DNA from: Aquificaceae bacterium
GTDB taxonomy: Bacteria; Aquificota; Aquificia; Aquificales; Aquificaceae
Reading direction: 5' to 3'
Length of the DNA stretch: 14,108 nt
NCBI GenBank assembly: GCA_015492115.1
Contig: WGFS01000190.1
Location: 1 to 14,108, forward strand
Translations under genes and position numbers: made by a program
Part shown: positions 1 through 6,528 of the stretch, in pieces
Layout: the number at the start of each line of letters is the position of its first letter
Numbering within the stretch: position 1 is the stretch's first letter
The notes under the pieces: model-generated
The model's input: the letters and a program-made list of their open reading frames with translations, nothing else
What the model was told of the DNA's origin: nothing
The model's database searches: none

Positions 1-848
1 ACAACCTTGAGAAGCTCAACCGCTTCCATGACGCTCAGAAGTTGATAAAGCTTCTCCTTGCCCACGTGCCATTCACTGCAAAGTTTGGATACGTTTACCG
101 TAGGTATGGGAGAATTTATCAGGTGTCCAATTACAGCGTTCATAAGCCTCATGTGGTTACTCTGGACCGAAGGGAGGTAGAAGGGTACATCGTAGAATAT
201 GGTCTTTTCAACGATACCCTGGACCCTGTTGCAGTATTCTCCTTCTAAGAATATGGGTCTTGTTCCTGAACTCACGTATTCCCTGAAAAGTCTCAGGACA
301 TTTATCTTCTTGACCAGCTTCAGGTTCTCGTCTTTAAGGTTGAATATATCAACAGGTTCTTCTAAAACCCCCTCCTTCAGATAGAGGAACTCTCTGAAAG
401 ATAGGAGGGGGATCCTTACCTGGACAAATCTTCTGGACAGGTCCGCAACGCCTTTCTTTAACAGGAGACTGCTACTTCCACTCGCCCATATGTACCTGTC
501 GGGATAATCATCGTAAAGAGCCTTGAGATGAAGGCTCCAGTCCCTGGCGAAGTGAACCTCGTCAATCACCACTCCCTCATATCCTCTCTTGAAGACTTCC
601 CTTATTACGTCGTAGAGGGGGAAAGCCATTATCAAGGGGTTATCTGCAGGAAGGTATAGAAAAGGTCTGTCCTTTGACCTGTAGAGCAAGAAGGTCGTCT
701 TTCCCGCTCCCCTCTGACCGTAAACTAACGCTGTCCTGACCTGATTTATTTCAACTTTTTCGTAGTAAGGTCTCAGCCTTGCAGGTAGAGAGAGTTTAAG
801 CCTCTGGTGGGTCTCTTCTGTAAGTGTTAGAACATCATCTATGTTCAT
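1..848 (-). CDS. P-loop ATPase, AAA_14/DUF4143-like, 3' end outside window
   Basis: An open frame runs from ATG (848-846) off the left edge, giving 282 codons without a stop. The product has a Walker A motif GQRGAGKTT (residues 44-52), a Walker B motif VVIDEVH (about 93-99), a sensor-like ASGSS after a beta strand (122-126) and an arginine-rich segment near 139-145. Residues from about 245 look like a winged helix (NVSKLCSEWHVGKEKLYQLL). This is the layout of the AAA_14 plus DUF4143 ATPases that are scattered through archaea and thermophilic bacteria and often behave as mobile or accessory genes; their function is largely unknown. It has no signal peptide and is presumably cytosolic. No ribosome binding site precedes the ATG: the 17 bases before it form a palindrome, and a promoter is placed so that transcription would start at the ATG. 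It lies 117 bases after cusA with no clear terminator between, but nothing links it to copper. Fold assignment is fairly sure, role unknown. Confidence 0.85.
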   Translation of the reverse strand, partial: MNIDDVLTLTEETHQRLKLSLPARLRPYYEKVEINQVRTALVYGQRGAGKTTFLLYRSKDRPFLYLPADNPLIMAFPLYDVIREVFKRGYEGVVIDEVHFARDWSLHLKALYDDYPDRYIWASGSSSLLLKKGVADLSRRFVQVRIPLLSFREFLYLKEGVLEEPVDIFNLKDENLKLVKKINVLRLFREYVSSGTRPIFLEGEYCNRVQGIVEKTIFYDVPFYLPSVQSNHMRLMNAVIGHLINSPIPTVNVSKLCSEWHVGKEKLYQLLSVMEAVELLKV

Positions 849-865
849 AGTTCTATAATAGAACT
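849..865. promoter_or_regulatory. Operator-like palindrome 1
   Basis: AGTTCTAT-A-ATAGAACT is a perfect 8-base inverted repeat around a central A. It abuts the ATPase start codon and contains the predicted -10, so a bound protein would block RNA polymerase. It is the first of three related sites. Confidence 0.65.
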
Positions 866-882
866 TTTTACCAAGTTTTCAA
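855..882 (-). promoter_or_regulatory. Predicted sigma-70-type promoter of the ATPase gene, leaderless
   Basis: On the minus strand TTGAAA (882-877) is followed by a 16-base spacer and TATTAT (860-855). Placing +1 seven bases after the -10 gives position 848, the A of the ATG, so the message would be leaderless. This agrees with the absence of any Shine-Dalgarno sequence, whereas other genes here mostly have strong AGGAGG sites. The -10 lies inside the promoter-proximal palindrome. Confidence 0.55.
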
Positions 883-888
883 GCATTC

Positions 889-905
889 AGTTCTAAAACA
901 GAACC
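889..905. promoter_or_regulatory. Operator-like palindrome 2
   Basis: GTTCT-AAAAC-AGAAC (5-base arms, same core spacing as sites 1 and 3) lies just upstream of the predicted -35. Its centre is 40 bases from the centre of site 1, about four helical turns. Confidence 0.55.
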
Positions 906-917
906 AAAAGTGGCTTA

Positions 918-940
918 GATAGTTCTATGACAGAACTATC
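918..940. promoter_or_regulatory. Operator-like palindrome 3
   Basis: Perfect 9-base arms GATAGTTCT and AGAACTATC flank five bases (ATGAC). The centre is 32 bases from the centre of site 2, about three helical turns. It ends 25 bases from the cusA stop codon. Confidence 0.65.
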
Positions 941-965
941 CCTACAAGAGGAGACTATAGGGGGT

Positions 966-3900
966 TTAGGCTCCTGACCTCCTCCTCGTACTCCACTCCA
1001 TGTATATCGCGTACAGAGCGGGGACGAAGAGAAGAACTATAACGAAGGTGGAGAGTATCCCCCCTACCATGGGTGCGGCTATCCTGGACATGACCTCCGA
1101 GCCCGTCCCGTGTCCCCTCATGATGGGGAGAAGTCCGAGGAGTATGGCGGAGAAGGTCATGAATATGGGTCTTATCCTCTTGACAGCCCCCGAGTATATA
1201 GCCTCAAAGGCTTCCTTTTTATCGTGAATTCTTCCTCCGTACCTCATGGCTGTGTGAAGGAGGGAGTTCTGGATATAGACCACCATCACTATACCCATCT
1301 CCGCTGCGATGCCGAGGAGTGCAAGAAAACCAGCTATTGAGGCTATGGAGATGTTGTAATCCAGAAGATACATGAGCATAACCCCACCGAAGGTGGCTAC
1401 CGGAAGGGTCAGGAGGACGAGTATGGTCTCAAAGAGCTTGTTGAAGGTGAACCAGACGAGGAGGATTATCATGAGTATGACCACGGGCACTATCACCTTG
1501 AGGTTCTCAAGAGCCTTCTTCCAGTATTCAAACTGACCGCTCCACTCGTAGTAGTAACCCTTTGGGAGTTTGAGCTTCTCCTTAAGAACCTTCTCAGCCC
1601 TTTCTATCACCGTTCCCATGTCCACCTCGGGGTTGGGAGTGATGAAGACGTAGCTTGTGAGCAGTCCGTTCTCAGACTTTATGCTTATGGGACTCTCGGT
1701 TCTCACTATATCAGCCACTGCGGAGAGAGGTATCAGCCCCTTCTTTAAAGGTAGCATCAGGTTCTCAAGGTCGTAGCGGTAATCCAGAGGAACGCCGAGG
1801 GTTATGCCGTACCTCTCCCTCCCGAGTATCATGGTAGAGGCGGGGGAATTGGCGAAGAGCCGGGCTATAGCCATGTTTATGTCCGAGACCGTCAGACCGT
1901 ACCTCTGGAGGGCTTCCCTCTTGGGTCTTATCTCTATGTAGGTCGCCTTGGTTGACCTCTCTCCAAAAACGCTCATTATCCCGTCCACACCTTTCAGGAT
2001 ATGCTCTATCCGCTGGGCGAGGTCATTTAAGGTGTTTATGTTGTCCCCGTAGATCTTTATCCCGAGAGGCGTCTGTATCCCTGTGGTTATCATGTCTATC
2101 CTTCCCTTTATGGGCATAGTCCACATGTTGGAAAGTCCAGGAATTGATATAGACCTGTCCATCTCCCTTATCAGCTCCGTGTAGGTTATCGTCCTCTCTT
2201 CAGGGAAGACCTTACGCAGGATGTTCTTTATAACCTCCGGTATGTTCCAGTTGGAGTAGAACCTCTCCTCCTTTACCTTCCTCCACTCCTCCTCTGGCTT
2301 TAAGGTTATGAAGGTCTCTATCATTGACAGAGGGGCTGGATCGGTGGCGGTCTCAGCCCTCCCCGCCTTTCCGAAGACGCTCTCTACCTCGGGAAACTGC
2401 TTTATTATCCTGTCCTGTATGTTTATCACCCTGAATATCTCCTGACGGGATACGCTGGGAACCGAGGTGGGCATGTACAGTATGGTTCCCTCGTTGAGGG
2501 TGGGCATGAACTCCCTTCCAAGCTTTTCATAAAAGTAGAAGGTGCTCACCCCCATGGCTACGAAGAGAAGGAGCAGTATATACCTTAGCCTGACCGCAGA
2601 GTGAAACACAGGGTCATAGAGCCTCAATAGAAACCTCACTATGGGGTTCTTCTCCTCGGGAGGGATCTTCCCTCTGACTAAAAAGTAGATCAGGACGGGA
2701 ACTATCGTCACAGAAATGATAGCTGAGACGAGCATGGAGAGGGTCTTTGTCGCAACGAGGGGCTTGAACAACCTCCCCGCCTGTCCTTCAAGGGCAAAGA
2801 GGGGAACGAAGGAAGCGGTAACTATCAAGAGAGCCAGAAATATTGGCTTTCCAACGTCTTTTGCGGAGTGGGTTATGGCGGTCATAAGGTCATCACCGTT
2901 CTCCAGCCTCCTGTGGACGTTCTCAACGAGAACTATCGCCGCGTCCACCATCGTTCCTATCGCTATCGCTATACCTCCCAGGGACATGATGTTGGAGGTT
3001 ATCCCGAGGTGGTTCATGGCTATGAAGGTGGCGAGCAGAGAGATTATCAGGAAGACGATTATCACTATTGCGCTCTGAATGTGGAAGAGGAATATCCCCA
3101 CTATCGCGAGGACGACAACCGACTCCTCTATGAGTTTTGTCTTTAGGTTGTCTATCGCCCTCTCTATCAGGGTTGATCTGTCGTAGACCGGGACTATCTC
3201 AACGTCCTCCGGAAGACCCTTCTTTATATCCTCTATCTTCTTTTTGACGTTCTTTATAACCTTGTAGGCGTCCGCACCGAAGCGCATCACCACTATTCCG
3301 CCAACCGTGTCCCCCATACCGTTGTAGTCCGCAACACCCATCCTGTAGGCGGGGGTCTCTATGACCTTCCCGAGGTCCTCCACCCTTATAGGAACCCCGT
3401 TCCTGTAGGCGACGACAGTCTTGGCTATGTCCTCCCTGCTCTTTGCATATCCGACCGCCCTCACCAGGAACTCCCTCTCGTTTATCTCAACGTACTTTCC
3501 CCCAACTTCAACGTTCGTCTTCTTCAGAGCCATGTAGAGGTCTTTGAGGGAGAGCCCGTACTGGTATAACTTTTCCGGCTTAACCAGAACCCTGTACTCC
3601 TTCTCGTACCCTCCTACCGAGGCGACCTCCGCGACGTCTGGGACAGCGAGGAGAGCATACTTTAAGTAGAAGTTCTGAAGAGCCCATAGCTCGTCAAGAC
3701 TTCTCGTCTTGGAAACGAGGGCGTACTGATACACCCATCCCACACCCGTCGCATCTGGACCGAGCTGGATGTCAGCCTCCTTCGGGAGCTGTCCCCTTAT
3801 GGTCGCGAGCTTCTCAAGGACTCTTGAGCGTGCCCAGTAAAGATCTGTTCCGTCCTCAAAGATTATGAAGACGAGGGAGTAGTTGGGAACGGAGTAACCC

Positions 3901-4145
3901 CTGACCGTCTTGACCTTTGGAACACCCATCATGTTGGTAACGAGCGGGTAGGTGAGCTGGTCCTCTATAACCTGGGGAACCTGACCTATCCACTTGGAGT
4001 ATATGATCACCTGAACGTCCGAGAGGTCCGGTATAGCGTCTATGGGGGTCTTCTTGAGGGAGTAGTATCCGTAGAGGAGTAAAAAGAGGGTAGCGAAGAG
4101 TATAGCTATCCTGTTTTTCAGAAAGAACTGGGTCAGCTTTATCAT
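966..4145 (-). CDS. cusA: CusA-type heavy-metal RND efflux pump, inner-membrane subunit
   Basis: Proton-driven transporter of the HME-RND family, the engine of a tripartite Cu(I)/Ag(I) exporter. Its 1059 residues fit the family (about 1030-1060). A TM1 helix (12-31), the TM4 block with Asp401 in GTMVDAAIVLVENVHRRLE and the C-terminal GSEVMSRIAAPM block are typical. The three methionines that coordinate Cu(I)/Ag(I) in E. coli CusA (M573, M623, M672) are present as M558 (LYMP), M608 (LSMIET) and M685 (RIDMITTG), which favours Cu/Ag over Zn/Co/Ni. Of the relay residues D405/E939/K984, Asp401 and Glu949 are kept but the lysine position is Ile994 (RPIFMT). The gene follows copB by 15 bases, with GGAGG overlapping that gap, so the two are cotranscribed. 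Its partners TolC and CusB are encoded in a separate operon at 8906-11442. Family certain; metal inferred from the Met triad and neighbours. Confidence 0.95.
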   Translation of the reverse strand: MIKLTQFFLKNRIAILFATLFLLLYGYYSLKKTPIDAIPDLSDVQVIIYSKWIGQVPQVIEDQLTYPLVTNMMGVPKVKTVRGYSVPNYSLVFIIFEDGTDLYWARSRVLEKLATIRGQLPKEADIQLGPDATGVGWVYQYALVSKTRSLDELWALQNFYLKYALLAVPDVAEVASVGGYEKEYRVLVKPEKLYQYGLSLKDLYMALKKTNVEVGGKYVEINEREFLVRAVGYAKSREDIAKTVVAYRNGVPIRVEDLGKVIETPAYRMGVADYNGMGDTVGGIVVMRFGADAYKVIKNVKKKIEDIKKGLPEDVEIVPVYDRSTLIERAIDNLKTKLIEESVVVLAIVGIFLFHIQSAIVIIVFLIISLLATFIAMNHLGITSNIMSLGGIAIAIGTMVDAAIVLVENVHRRLENGDDLMTAITHSAKDVGKPIFLALLIVTASFVPLFALEGQAGRLFKPLVATKTLSMLVSAIISVTIVPVLIYFLVRGKIPPEEKNPIVRFLLRLYDPVFHSAVRLRYILLLLFVAMGVSTFYFYEKLGREFMPTLNEGTILYMPTSVPSVSRQEIFRVINIQDRIIKQFPEVESVFGKAGRAETATDPAPLSMIETFITLKPEEEWRKVKEERFYSNWNIPEVIKNILRKVFPEERTITYTELIREMDRSISIPGLSNMWTMPIKGRIDMITTGIQTPLGIKIYGDNINTLNDLAQRIEHILKGVDGIMSVFGERSTKATYIEIRPKREALQRYGLTVSDINMAIARLFANSPASTMILGRERYGITLGVPLDYRYDLENLMLPLKKGLIPLSAVADIVRTESPISIKSENGLLTSYVFITPNPEVDMGTVIERAEKVLKEKLKLPKGYYYEWSGQFEYWKKALENLKVIVPVVILMIILLVWFTFNKLFETILVLLTLPVATFGGVMLMYLLDYNISIASIAGFLALLGIAAEMGIVMVVYIQNSLLHTAMRYGGRIHDKKEAFEAIYSGAVKRIRPIFMTFSAILLGLLPIMRGHGTGSEVMSRIAAPMVGGILSTFVIVLLFVPALYAIYMEWSTRRRSGA

Positions 4146-4160
4146 CGGGTTCCTCCATGA

Positions 4161-6341
4161 TTACTTGAGAGATCTCCTCATCAGCATCGCGTTTATCGCA
4201 ACTATAACTGTGCTCGCACTCATGAATATCGCCCCTACAGCAGGCTTGAGAATCACACCCCACGGGACTGCAACCCCTGCAGCGAGGGGAATCGTGATCA
4301 CGTTGTACCCCGCAGCCCAGAAGAGGTTCTGGACCATCTTCTTAACCGTTATCACCGAGAGCTTCATGACCTTCACCACGTCCCTCGGATCGTTCTTCAC
4401 GAGGATTATGTCCGCGCTCTCAATGGCAACGTCGGTACCCGAACCTATCGCTATACCAACGTCAGCCTGGACGAGGGCGGGGGCGTCGTTTATCCCGTCT
4501 CCAACCATGGCGACCTTCATACCCCTTCCCTGGAGCTCCTTAACCTTCTCGGCCTTCTGGTGGGGAAGGACTCTCGCGAAGAACTCGTCTATCCCGAGCT
4601 CCTGGGCGACGTACCTCGCCACCTCCTCCGAGTCCCCGGTTATCATCACAACCCTCTTGCCGAGGGCTTTCAGCTCCTTAACAGCCTCGTAGGACTCCGG
4701 TCTTACCCTGTCGGAAAGGGCAACCGCTCCAGCCAGCTTCCCTTCAACCGCCACGAGGACTGCGGTCTTTCCCTGGGACTCAAGCTCCTTTAACCTGTTG
4801 AGTATCTCTCCAGACATATCAACTCCAAGCTCCTCCATGAGGAGCTTTGTTCCGACCGCTACATTCCTTCCCTCCACCTCTCCCACAACACCCTTCCCGG
4901 GAACCGCTCTGAAGTTCTTCACCTCCGGGAGGGGAACTCCCTTGCTCTGGGCATCTTCCACTATAGCCTGGGCTATGACGTGCTCCGAGTTCTTCTCCAC
5001 GCTCGCGGTTAGCTTTAGTAGTTCAAGCTCTGGCATGTTCGGAGAGACCACATCGGAGACACCGAACCTACCCTCAGTCAGCGTTCCCGTCTTGTCAAAC
5101 ACCACGGCGTCCACATCTCTTATCGTCTCAAGGGCGAGCCTGTTCCTCACAAGTATCCCGTTCCTCGCCGAGTAGGAAGTGGAGATAGCGACCACGAGGG
5201 GTATGGCGAGCCCGAGGGCGTGAGGACAGGCTATGACCATTACTGTGACAGCCCTCTCAACCGCGAACTGGAGGTCTCCCCTTAAGGATATCCATGCGAG
5301 GAAGGCGAGGACACCAGCCCCTATGGCGACCACGGTCAGGTAGAAGGCGACCCTGTCAGCCATGTCCTGAAGCCTCGTCTTTGACTCCTGTGCCTCCTTC
5401 ACGAGCTTGAGAACCTGACTCAGATATGTCTCCTCCCCTGTCTTCTCAACCCTGACCTTCAGAGAACCCTCCATGTTTATCGCACCGCCTATCACCCTGT
5501 CCCCAACACTCTTTGGAACGGGCTTTGACTCTCCCGTGAGCATAGCCTCGTTAACGTGGGTGATCCCTTCCACAACCACACCGTCCGCGGGTATCTTCTC
5601 CCCTGGCTTAACGAGGACGAGGTCTCCGGGCTTGAGTTCCGAGACGTGAACCTCAACTATCTCCCCGTTCTTTATCAGGTTCGCCTTCGTGGGCATGAGC
5701 TTTACAAGCTCCTCCAGAGCACGGGAGGCACCGAGGACGGACTTCATCTCTATCCAGTGTCCCCAGAGCATGACCACTATAAGGGTTGTCAGTTCCCAGA
5801 AGAACTCCTTACCTCCAAATACCAGCGTTGAGAGGCTGTATAGGAAGGCGACCGATATAGCAACGCCTATGAGGGTCATCATCCCCGGTCTTCTGAGCCT
5901 GAGCTCATCAAGCATACCCCTTATGAAGAAGAGACCACCGTAAAAGAAGACTACCGTTGAGAGGACGGGAGTTATCCACTCGCTACCCGGGAACTCGGGC
6001 ATGGAAAAGCCTAAGAGCTCCTGGATGCTCTTTGAGTAGAGGACTACGGGGACGGTGAGCACGGTTGAGACTATAGCCTTCCTCTTCATCTCCTCCATGT
6101 GCATCGCGTGGTCGTGTCCTGCGTGGGCTCTGTGCTCCTCAGGGGCGTGTTCATGAGTCATGTGAGCTCCGCATGTATGCTCTTTCATGGGTGTATGTTT
6201 TTTATGTTCTTCAACCTTTACGAGTTCCATACCGCACTCTGGACAAATTCCGGGCTCACTTTTCCTCACCTCGGGATGGTGAGGGCAGGTATAAACTCCT
6301 TTTTCTCCCCCTTCATGCCTGTGCTCGTGCTCATGTTCCAT
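4161..6341 (-). CDS. copB: Copper/silver-exporting P1B-3 ATPase (CopB-type)
   Basis: ATP-driven inner-membrane exporter of 726 residues. The N-terminus has a His/Glu start, a short Cys-type metal-binding domain (CPHHPEV 19-25, CPECGM 33-38) and a His/Met-rich stretch to about 82, in place of classical CxxC HMA domains. Membrane helices follow from about 90. Catalytic motifs: TGES (269-272), CPH in the transport helix (372-374), DKTGT (416-420, Asp416 phosphorylated), TGD (568-570) and GDGINDAP (614-621). CPH with GYNVITIPLAAG (678-689) and MSAST (707-711) marks the P1B-3/CopB subgroup, known for Cu(II)/Cu(I)/Ag(I), as opposed to CPC CopA proteins. The nucleotide-domain HP dipeptide reads His454-Val455. 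The start has GGGAGGT 7 bases upstream; it is the first gene of the copB-cusA operon and is divergent from the cytochrome-porin gene. Confidence 0.95.
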   Translation of the reverse strand: MEHEHEHRHEGGEKGVYTCPHHPEVRKSEPGICPECGMELVKVEEHKKHTPMKEHTCGAHMTHEHAPEEHRAHAGHDHAMHMEEMKRKAIVSTVLTVPVVLYSKSIQELLGFSMPEFPGSEWITPVLSTVVFFYGGLFFIRGMLDELRLRRPGMMTLIGVAISVAFLYSLSTLVFGGKEFFWELTTLIVVMLWGHWIEMKSVLGASRALEELVKLMPTKANLIKNGEIVEVHVSELKPGDLVLVKPGEKIPADGVVVEGITHVNEAMLTGESKPVPKSVGDRVIGGAINMEGSLKVRVEKTGEETYLSQVLKLVKEAQESKTRLQDMADRVAFYLTVVAIGAGVLAFLAWISLRGDLQFAVERAVTVMVIACPHALGLAIPLVVAISTSYSARNGILVRNRLALETIRDVDAVVFDKTGTLTEGRFGVSDVVSPNMPELELLKLTASVEKNSEHVIAQAIVEDAQSKGVPLPEVKNFRAVPGKGVVGEVEGRNVAVGTKLLMEELGVDMSGEILNRLKELESQGKTAVLVAVEGKLAGAVALSDRVRPESYEAVKELKALGKRVVMITGDSEEVARYVAQELGIDEFFARVLPHQKAEKVKELQGRGMKVAMVGDGINDAPALVQADVGIAIGSGTDVAIESADIILVKNDPRDVVKVMKLSVITVKKMVQNLFWAAGYNVITIPLAAGVAVPWGVILKPAVGAIFMSASTVIVAINAMLMRRSLK

Positions 6342-6408
6342 GTTTAGACCTCCCTGGGCGAGGCTTCTTACAAGCTCGCACTGAAGAATAATAAAGTGGC
6401 GTTGGATG

Positions 6409-6436
6409 TTAATACAAGATGTTTATTTAACGTTAA
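6409..6436 (-). promoter_or_regulatory. Predicted copB-cusA promoter, shared type with tolC
   Basis: On the minus strand TTAACG (6436-6431) is followed by 16 bases and TATTAA (6414-6409), predicting a leader of about 60 bases. The -35 is part of a perfect 12-base palindrome TTTAACGTTAAA (6426-6437). Read on the plus strand, ATGTTAAT (6406-6413) and ATGTTTAT (6419-6426) recur in the tolC upstream region with the same -35/-10 distance. Confidence 0.45.
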
Positions 6437-6464
6437 AATCCTGATAATTTAACAAAAATTGGAG

Positions 6465-6492
6465 TTGAAAAATCTGTAGATGAGCATAAATT
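6465..6492 (+). promoter_or_regulatory. Possible promoter of the cytochrome-porin gene
   Basis: TTGAAA (6465-6470), a 16-base spacer and TAAATT (6487-6492) could form a plus-strand promoter with +1 near 6499, inside the inverted repeat at 6495-6514. The -10 is a weak match (4 of 6). The gene has a strong ribosome binding site GGGAGGTGA at 6516-6524. Confidence 0.35.
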
Positions 6493-6494
6493 AA

Positions 6495-6514
6495 ATTATG
6501 ACCCAAATCATAAT
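6495..6514. promoter_or_regulatory. CRP/FNR-like inverted repeat upstream of the cytochrome-porin gene
   Basis: ATTATGA-CCCAAA-TCATAAT has perfect 7-base arms around six bases. The TGA-N6-TCA geometry is that of CRP/FNR-family boxes (CRP TGTGA-N6-TCACA; FNR TTGAT-N4-ATCAA). It sits just before the ribosome binding site and over the predicted +1, a position more suited to repression from that promoter, or to activation of copB on the other strand. Confidence 0.5.
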
Positions 6515-6528
6515 CGGGAGGTGAAGCT

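Noticed and set aside
42..384. Two short plus-strand frames at the left edge
   Set aside because: They lie opposite a continuous minus-strand frame with Walker A and Walker B motifs and have no recognisable content.
849..940. Palindromes before the ATPase gene as insertion-sequence ends, CRISPR repeats or LexA boxes
   Set aside because: Each is a self-contained inverted repeat of 17-23 bases with no transposase or target duplication; only three copies with unequal spacing (not CRISPR); half-site order GTTC...GAAC is opposite to the Gram-positive LexA box GAAC-N4-GTTC.
938..965. Terminator after cusA
   Set aside because: Only a 5-base CCCTA/TAGGG pairing with a long loop and no T-run was found, so no terminator is called; read-through toward the ATPase gene is possible.
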